Below are positions 57,874-64,000 of a stretch of DNA of 64,000 nt, in pieces. Made by a program: the position numbers and the translations under genes. Source of the DNA: an uncultured Curvibacter sp. (GTDB lineage: Bacteria; Pseudomonadota; Gammaproteobacteria; Burkholderiales; Burkholderiaceae_C). Position 1 is the stretch's first letter; the number at the start of each line of letters is the position of its first letter. The stretch lies in assembly GCA_903828535.1 (NCBI GenBank), contig CAIKMN010000019.1:1-64000 (forward strand), read 5' to 3'. The notes under the pieces are model-generated. The model saw nothing but the letters and a program-made list of their open reading frames with translations. It was not told the DNA's origin and did no database searches.

Positions 57874-58782
57874 ATGAGCATTGATTTCAAAGGCCGCGTG
57901 GCCATCGTGACCGGCGCTGGTGGCGGCTTGGGCAAACAACACGCTTTGGCTTTGGCCGCTCGAGGCGCCAAAGTGGTGGTCAACGATTTGGGTGGCGATG
58001 TTCACGGCGTGGGCGGCTCCGTTTCGGCCGCACAAGCCGTGGTGGACGAAATTCGGGCCGCGGGCGGTGAGGCCATTGCCAATGGGGCCTCCGTGACCGA
58101 TTTTGAAGCCGTGCAACAAATGGTTCAGCAAACCCTGGACACCTGGGGTCGTGTCGACATTTTGGTGAACAACGCAGGCATCTTGCGCGACAAAAGTTTC
58201 GCGAAAATGGACTTGGCCGATTTCCGTTTGGTCATGGAGGTCCATGTCATGGGCTCAGTGAACTGCACCAAAGCCGTCTGGCCCCTCATGCAAGCTCAAA
58301 ACTATGGCCGCATCATGATGACCACCTCGTCCAGCGGCCTTTATGGCAACTTTGGTCAGGCCAATTACGGCGCCGCCAAGATGGCGCTCGTGGGCCTGAT
58401 GCAAACCCTGTCCATTGAAGGCGAAAAGCACAACATCCGCATCAACGCGCTGGCCCCCACCGCCGCCACCCGCATGACCGAAGGTCTGATGCCCGAGGCC
58501 GTTTTGAAAGCCTTAGAACCAACGGCCGTGGTGCCCGCCATGTTGGTCATGGTCAGCGAGGACGCGCCGAACCGCACCATATTGTGCGCCGGTGCGGGTG
58601 GTTTCGAGGCCGCTCAAATCACCTTGACCCAAGGCGTGTATTTGGGCATCGGCCCCGACACGCCCGAACGCTTGGCCGCCGCGCTGGAGCAAGTGACCGA
58701 TTCCTCAGGGGCCACCGTGCCTCAATCAGGTTCAGCGCAAGGCACCCTGGAAGTCGGCAAAGCGATGAAAGCGCATGGCTAG
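57874..58782 (+). CDS. SDR family oxidoreductase (3-hydroxyacyl-CoA dehydrogenase-like)
   Basis: [46 protein letters not shown]. Confidence 0.93.
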   Translation: MSIDFKGRVAIVTGAGGGLGKQHALALAARGAKVVVNDLGGDVHGVGGSVSAAQAVVDEIRAAGGEAIANGASVTDFEAVQQMVQQTLDTWGRVDILVNNAGILRDKSFAKMDLADFRLVMEVHVMGSVNCTKAVWPLMQAQNYGRIMMTTSSSGLYGNFGQANYGAAKMALVGLMQTLSIEGEKHNIRINALAPTAATRMTEGLMPEAVLKALEPTAVVPAMLVMVSEDAPNRTILCAGAGGFEAAQITLTQGVYLGIGPDTPERLAAALEQVTDSSGATVPQSGSAQGTLEVGKAMKAHG

Positions 58783-58801
58783 AATCACGGCACGCCTGCC
58801 C

Positions 58802-59193
58802 ATGAAAAAACCCAAAGTCGCCTTGATCGCTCACGATGGCAAAAAAGCAGAGATGCTGGCACTTGCCGCCGAATACCAAGCCTTCCTTTCGGGTTGCACG
58901 CTTTGTGCGACTGGCACAACGGGCAGCCGTTTGGCGCAGTCCGTCGGCCTGACCATTGAGAAGCTCCTGAGCGGCCCCTTGGGAGGCGATTTGCAAATTG
59001 GCGCCCGCATCGCCGAGAACAACATGGATTTGGTTATTTTTTTACGCGACCCCATGACCTCTCAACCCCATGAACCAGACATCAATGCGCTGGTGCGTGC
59101 GATGTCCACAACATCCCTTGCGCCACCAACACGGCGTCCGCCAAATTGATGCTCGATTCATTCATGCTCAACTCATTGGCGGCCCCAACTTAA
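58802..59193 (+). pseudogene. mgsA: Methylglyoxal synthase with an apparent frameshift near 59093-59098
   Basis: Frame 1 [15 protein letters not shown]...[10 protein letters not shown]...[43 protein letters not shown]; continuation in another frame [31 protein letters not shown]. Confidence 0.85.
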
Positions 59194-59313
59194 TCGAAGG
59201 GTTCACCAAGGCTTTTATTGAAACAGTCCAAATGGACGGCTCATGTGGATTTTTCTTGCCAAAATTTCTGCTCAAGGCTACCTTCAGTAGAAACGCCAAC
59301 AGAGTCAGAGTCC

Positions 59314-59928
59314 ATGCCATTCTCCGTCCTTTTGATCGATGACCACCAGCTGTTTCGCCACGGTTTGGAAATGCTGATTCAATCAGAGTGGAAGGAGGCG
59401 CAGGTTTTCCACGCTGACGCCATGGAGGCCGTTTGGCACTCGGACACACCCCGACCTGATGTGGTTCTATTGGATGTGAAATTGCAGGGGCTGAATGGCT
59501 TAGAGAGCATCAAGTTACTGCATTTGCGTTGGCCGGGACTGCCCATCATCATGATCTCCTCCGACGCTTCAAGTGCCACGGTCAAGCACTCCTTGGACAA
59601 AGGGGCCGTGGGTTTTGTTTCTAAAGCCAGCAACAGCGAAACCATCTTTGCCGCCCTTCGCGCCGCCTTGAATCCCCATTTGACCCCCGATGAAAAGGCC
59701 ACCGAAGCAGCGCGTGATCTGGCGCCAAATTCGAACCCGCTGACCGTTCGCCAAGTCGAAGTGCTGACGTTCATCAACCAGGGCCTGACGAACAAAGCCA
59801 TCGCCAGAAAATTATTCATCTCTGAAAATACAGTGCGGGGCCATGTGCAGTTGTTGCTCACGGCACTGAAAGCGACCAGTCGATCAGAAGCCGTCTTCAA
59901 CGCCCGCAATCTGGGGCTGATTGATTAG
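59314..59928 (+). CDS. LuxR/NarL-family response regulator
   Basis: MPFSVLLIDDHQLFRHGLEMLI receiver; LTVRQVEVLTFINQGLTNKAIARKLFISENTVRGHVQLLLTAL HTH. Confidence 0.94.
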   Translation: MPFSVLLIDDHQLFRHGLEMLIQSEWKEAQVFHADAMEAVWHSDTPRPDVVLLDVKLQGLNGLESIKLLHLRWPGLPIIMISSDASSATVKHSLDKGAVGFVSKASNSETIFAALRAALNPHLTPDEKATEAARDLAPNSNPLTVRQVEVLTFINQGLTNKAIARKLFISENTVRGHVQLLLTALKATSRSEAVFNARNLGLID

Positions 59929-61691
59929 CGCGCCTTCACTTTGAGGCCCATGGCCTGGGTCAAGGTGGCGTAAAGTTGATCGGGCAACAGGGGCTTGTGC
60001 AGCAGTTCAATGCCCGCCTCTTTGGCTTCATGAAACACCCTGGGCGATGTGTCACCTGTAATGACCACGGCAGGGATGCCGGCTCCAAAGGCCTCTCGAA
60101 GTTGCTTGATGGCTTGAATGCCCGACCGGTTTTCTCTGAGCATGTAATCACTCAGAATCACATCGGGTCGTTGTTTTTCGGCGCTGACCTTGGCCTCGTT
60201 CAGGTTGGCGACCACATCGCATTCACAGCCCATCTCGAACAAAATTTGTCGAATGGCATCGCGCACAAACGCGTCATCGTCAATGGCCAAGACCCGAATT
60301 TTTCCAAATTCTGAGAGCGCCTTGATCGGCTTGGGCTGAAGCACCTGGTCGTCGGCTTGGGATTTAGGAATCAAGACGCTGAACACACTGCCCCGACCCC
60401 ATTGTGATTTGAGCTGGATGCGCAAGCCCAGAAGTCCGACCAAGCCTTTGACAATCGCCAGCCCCAAACCAAGGCCTTTGGCCCGATCGCGTTCGGGGTT
60501 ATCAATCTGGCGAAACTCTTCGTAGATACACTCCTGTTCCGATTCGGCAATGCCCACCCCGGTGTCCCAAATCTGGACCGAAACAAAGTCACCTTTGGAA
60601 CGACAGGCCACCAAAATGCCACCCTGTTGCGTATAACGAATCGCGTTCGAGATCAGGTTTCTAAAAATCAACTCCATCAACGCGGGGTCGGACGCCACCA
60701 AAAAATCCGACTCGCGTGTTCGGTAATAAAGGTCTTTGGCGTTGGCTTGGGGGGCAAATTCAGGTTCGAGTTTATCGATGAGGTTTTGCAGCTTGAAGGT
60801 CTGGATTTGAGGTTGTACCGCCCCCGCTTCGATGCGAGAGTAATCCAACAAGGCGTCGAGCATGCCCGAGAAAGATTGGGTCACCGTGACGGCACTTTTC
60901 AAAATGCCCTTCAATTCAGGGGCGGTATTTTTGCGGGACAGTAACTCATGGTAGAGGCCCAAGGCATGAATGGGTTGCCTCAGATCGTGGCTGGCAGCGG
61001 CCAAAAATCGAGACTTGGCCAAATGTGCTTCAACGGCTTCTTTAAATGCCAGTTTGGTTTTATGGGACTCCTGGGTCAACAGCTCGAGCAAACCCGTGTT
61101 TTCATGCCGCAGGTCGAAAGACTCTTTGAGTGAGGCATAAATATTCCTGACCAAGCGTTGCAGAATGAGGACGCACGCCACTGCTGCAATCGATAAGGAG
61201 TAGTTGGTGATGCCGCCCAGATAAAAATACCTAGGAATGACCGACAAATACTCCGCCCATATAAACGCGGAAAAAACGCCTGGCACCGGCGATAACAAAA
61301 TCAACGTGGCAATGGCCACGCCATTGATGACCGTGTTGATAAAGATAGAAAGGGCATCCGATGTTTCCTGGTACATGCCGACCCAAATCAAGAGTCCCCA
61401 AACAGCCCCATAAAGCACATTCAGCAATCTGAATTCTTGGTAAATCCGGTTCAGATTCAAGGGATTTTCTTGAGCCAACCAAAAACGGGCGCGAACACAA
61501 TGCGCCCACTTGAGGGCTGCACAGCCCAGTCCCCAGAGGCCCAAATTCAGCGTGGATACCGAGCCATACAAACAGGCCACCACCAAAAACGTCAACAAAA
61601 ATGCAGGCAAAAATGACCCGCTCACATTTTTGAGCATGAGCTTCACTTCGTGTTCGCGAAGCGTGGGTTGGTGATTTTTAAATAATGCCAC
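59925..61691 (-). CDS. Hybrid sensor histidine kinase with C-terminal receiver
   Basis: RFLAAASHDLRQPIHALGLY, GLGLGLAIVKGL, IRVLAIDDDAFVRDAIRQIL...VILSDYMLRENRSG. Confidence 0.94.
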   Translation of the reverse strand: MALFKNHQPTLREHEVKLMLKNVSGSFLPAFLLTFLVVACLYGSVSTLNLGLWGLGCAALKWAHCVRARFWLAQENPLNLNRIYQEFRLLNVLYGAVWGLLIWVGMYQETSDALSIFINTVINGVAIATLILLSPVPGVFSAFIWAEYLSVIPRYFYLGGITNYSLSIAAVACVLILQRLVRNIYASLKESFDLRHENTGLLELLTQESHKTKLAFKEAVEAHLAKSRFLAAASHDLRQPIHALGLYHELLSRKNTAPELKGILKSAVTVTQSFSGMLDALLDYSRIEAGAVQPQIQTFKLQNLIDKLEPEFAPQANAKDLYYRTRESDFLVASDPALMELIFRNLISNAIRYTQQGGILVACRSKGDFVSVQIWDTGVGIAESEQECIYEEFRQIDNPERDRAKGLGLGLAIVKGLVGLLGLRIQLKSQWGRGSVFSVLIPKSQADDQVLQPKPIKALSEFGKIRVLAIDDDAFVRDAIRQILFEMGCECDVVANLNEAKVSAEKQRPDVILSDYMLRENRSGIQAIKQLREAFGAGIPAVVITGDTSPRVFHEAKEAGIELLHKPLLPDQLYATLTQAMGLKVKAR

Positions 61692-61729
61692 AGTGAAGTT
61701 TTAAGGGCACCCAAGTGGATGGTTGCGGA

Positions 61730-61876
61730 TTATGGGCCACTCAATTCAACCTCATCACAGGTATTTTTCACGCCCGTGTGGGTATTTTTGGCACTGGCGT
61801 GCGTATTGATGCTAAGCAGCGTCACCGCCACAATGAAGTTAAGACCAATCAGGAATCCGTAGACTGAAGTTTTCAT
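61730..61876 (-). CDS. Small single-TM protein (48 aa), below ORF-track cutoff
   Basis: MKTSVYGFLIGLNFIVAVTLLSINTHASAKNTHTGVKNTCDEVELSGP*; GAGAAAA RBS-like region upstream. Confidence 0.4.
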   Translation of the reverse strand: MKTSVYGFLIGLNFIVAVTLLSINTHASAKNTHTGVKNTCDEVELSGP

Positions 61877-61978
61877 TTTTTCTCATTTGTCGATAACAGG
61901 GACCAGAGAAATTTAACGAAACACAATGTCCTCGCATAGCGAAACTCATCAAAACCACCCATCAAGACTGTTTCGTTT

Positions 61979-62368
61979 TTACTTGAATGAGTGCAGCCCC
62001 ACCGCATTACCCTCAGTGTCGCCAATGATGGCAATGTACCCATCAGGTCCAATCGGCCATTTGGCTTTAAAAACGTGTCCTCCGTTTTTGAGGGCGCGCT
62101 CAGATTGAACCTCACAATCCTCGCAATGAAAATAAACCAAGGTCCCTTCCAAGGAAGGTTTGCGCAAAGGGTGCTGCATCAGTGCCCCCACCGCGCCATT
62201 CCCCGGCATGCCGCCAGGAAAGCGGTAAGCTTCAAAGATGCCGTCGTTGGGCTCCGGCAATAAGGCATAACCCAAAACAGCCTCATAGAATGCTTTGGCC
62301 CTGGGCAAATCATTCACATAGATTTCGAACCAGGTGATGGGATTCGTCGAATTCTGAGTTGTTGACAT
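61979..62368 (-). CDS. VOC family protein (glyoxalase/bleomycin-resistance fold)
   Basis: NPITWFEIYVNDLPRAKAFYEAVLGYALLPEP; IIGDTEGNAVGLHS. Confidence 0.92.
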   Translation of the reverse strand: MSTTQNSTNPITWFEIYVNDLPRAKAFYEAVLGYALLPEPNDGIFEAYRFPGGMPGNGAVGALMQHPLRKPSLEGTLVYFHCEDCEVQSERALKNGGHVFKAKWPIGPDGYIAIIGDTEGNAVGLHSFK

Positions 62369-62566
62369 GCGGCTTCCTTCTTCATTTGAGTCTTTCGATT
62401 ATCCATTTCGATGATCAAATACGAAGGCGCTTGAGTCTCGCACTATCATCTTCGCTGCGATTTTATCTACGGTTCATCTGGCATCAGGGCCTTAGCAGGG
62501 CATCCCCAAATTGAATGCCCCCTACCTGAATGAACTTTTCCCAAAAATTTTTGAGCGAGTTAATCA

Positions 62567-63649
62567 ATGCCCGTTTCTGTGTTTAATTCCACCTGCCTGA
62601 AGTCCCCATTTGCTTTGAACACAGGGGCCGTTGTGATGCTGCTAAGCGCACTGGGGGCTTGTAACCAGCAGGTCGCGACCCCGTCTTTGGCGCCTCCCCT
62701 GCCGGTCCAAACCTTTACGGTCACCCCAGGTTTTGATGAGACGATTCAAAAATTTCCCGTGACCTTGCTCCGAGACCGCGAGGCCAACCTGTCTTTCAGG
62801 GTGGGCGGTGTGATCCAGTCGGTGAATTTCAAACCGGGACAACTGGTGACCAAGGGGCAATTACTGGCTGAGATCACCCCCATTAATTACGAGGCCGCCA
62901 AGGCGCGCTCCAATGCCGAATACCAAAAGATTCTGAGAGCGAATCAAAGAAATCAAGAATTAATCGCAGCCGGCGCCATTACCAACAGCCTGAAAGAAGA
63001 CACACAAGACAACCTGGCTGCAGCCAAGGCCAACTTAGAGGGCAGCGAATACGACCTGAGTTCAACCGCGATCAAAGCCCCGTTTTCAGGGGTGATCCTG
63101 TCACTCGACAGTGAGTTTGGCGAAACCGTCTCACCGGGCCAACGCATCATCAAAATGGCCGATTTGGAATCCGCACTGATTGCCAAAGCGGCGATTCCCT
63201 TGGCCTTCGCGAAACGAATTCACACCGGAGATGTGGCCATGATTCGATTGGGGGTTGAAGCGCAAGCCATACCCGCCAAGGTGCGCTTCATTGGTGCTTC
63301 CAGTGACCCCAAAACAGCGGCCGTCATGGTGGATTTGGTGGTCAACACCCCTCAAAGAATTCCAAGTGGCAGCACGGGCTCTGTTGAGTTTCATTCAAAA
63401 AATTCAGCGGGCTCCTCCCCCAAAGATTTGAAGCTTCCACCGGGTGCCTTGTTGGAGTCAAACCAAGACAAAGGCCATGTGTTTGTGTTGGATCCCAAAG
63501 ACGCGACAGCGCACAAACAAGAAATCAAATTGCTGGGCATTGAGGGCGAATGGATTCGGGTCAGCGGCCTTGAGCCAGGGGCCAAAGTGATTACGACAGG
63601 CGCGGGTTTTGTGACCGAAGGTCAGAAAGTTCAGGAGAGCCTGCGATGA
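62567..63649 (+). CDS. RND efflux periplasmic adaptor subunit
   Basis: LSFRVGGVIQSVNFKPGQLVTKGQLLAEI; IKAPFSGVILSLDSEFGETVSPGQRI. Confidence 0.93.
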   Translation: MPVSVFNSTCLKSPFALNTGAVVMLLSALGACNQQVATPSLAPPLPVQTFTVTPGFDETIQKFPVTLLRDREANLSFRVGGVIQSVNFKPGQLVTKGQLLAEITPINYEAAKARSNAEYQKILRANQRNQELIAAGAITNSLKEDTQDNLAAAKANLEGSEYDLSSTAIKAPFSGVILSLDSEFGETVSPGQRIIKMADLESALIAKAAIPLAFAKRIHTGDVAMIRLGVEAQAIPAKVRFIGASSDPKTAAVMVDLVVNTPQRIPSGSTGSVEFHSKNSAGSSPKDLKLPPGALLESNQDKGHVFVLDPKDATAHKQEIKLLGIEGEWIRVSGLEPGAKVITTGAGFVTEGQKVQESLR

Positions 63650-64000
63650 GCTTCAATTTAGCCGGCCTCTCGATCAAACGATGGCAATTCACGGTCATCG
63701 TTTTCTCCCTCTTGGCAGCGCTCGGACTCTCGGCCTTCTTTAGCACGCCCAGAACCGAGGACCCCACACTGAGTCCGCCCATCTTTGTGGTCAATGCGGT
63801 GCTGCCCGGTGCCACACCCAGCGACATTGAACAACTGGTCACCAAGCCCGTCGAAAACGCCCTCTACAAATTGGACGCCATTCGCGAGGTGCGCTCCCAA
63901 AGCCGGGCGGGCATTTCCACCACGCGGATTGAGTTTGTTTGGGGCACCGATCCTGAAACCACCTACGACCAAGTGAGTCGTGAAGTCAGCGCCATTCGCG
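63646..64000 (+). CDS. RND efflux permease, N-terminal part, truncated by window edge
   Basis: MSFNLAGLSIKRWQFTVIVFSLLAALGLSAFFSTPRTEDPTLSPPIFVVNAVLPGATPSDIEQLVTKPVENAL...; ATGA overlap with adaptor. Confidence 0.93.
   Translation, partial: MSFNLAGLSIKRWQFTVIVFSLLAALGLSAFFSTPRTEDPTLSPPIFVVNAVLPGATPSDIEQLVTKPVENALYKLDAIREVRSQSRAGISTTRIEFVWGTDPETTYDQVSREVSAIR

Noticed and set aside
57597-57983. 128-aa reverse ORF overlapping the SDR start
   Set aside because: Mostly mirror of the SDR N-terminus; the neighbouring frame (57625-57794) gives the protein-like fragment instead.

Overview
This 64 kb window looks like a betaproteobacterial chromosome segment (Burkholderiales, probably Comamonadaceae-like; inferred from gene order and protein character only). 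Left to right: (1) a decayed edge with a truncated winged-helix antitoxin-like gene and a Fic-protein C-terminal remnant; (2) a roughly 9-gene phosphonate uptake/catabolism operon (PhnA-type phosphonoacetate hydrolase, PhnX, FAD oxidoreductase, Fe-ADH, PhnE/D/C, PhnZ-like HD oxygenase, secreted phosphodiesterase) divergent from a TonB-dependent receptor; (3) lipid desaturase, 2OG-Fe dioxygenase, hyi and panC/panB; (4) an unusual ExbB-like / ExbD-DUF2135-like / membrane protein / lipoprotein cluster; (5) a lanthanide-type PQQ alcohol dehydrogenase (XoxF-like) with a fused XoxJ-XoxG-like partner; (6) a long housekeeping block (uvrD, thrB, polA, yggT, accD, trpA/B/F, truA, two fimV-like genes, asd, leuB/D/C, dcd, rhlE, trpS); (7) an accessory stretch after a tRNA-Met gene (HupE, AT-rich M14 peptidase, SDR, frameshifted mgsA, response regulator and hybrid kinase, VOC protein, RND efflux). 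The strongest candidates for undescribed biology are the phosphonate operon, which combines three different C-P cleavage chemistries with an outer-membrane receptor and secreted phosphodiesterase, and the ExbB/ExbD-DUF2135 four-gene cluster. Short 9-15 bp tandem duplications also recur at gene ends. All family assignments come from reading the translations; no searches were run.
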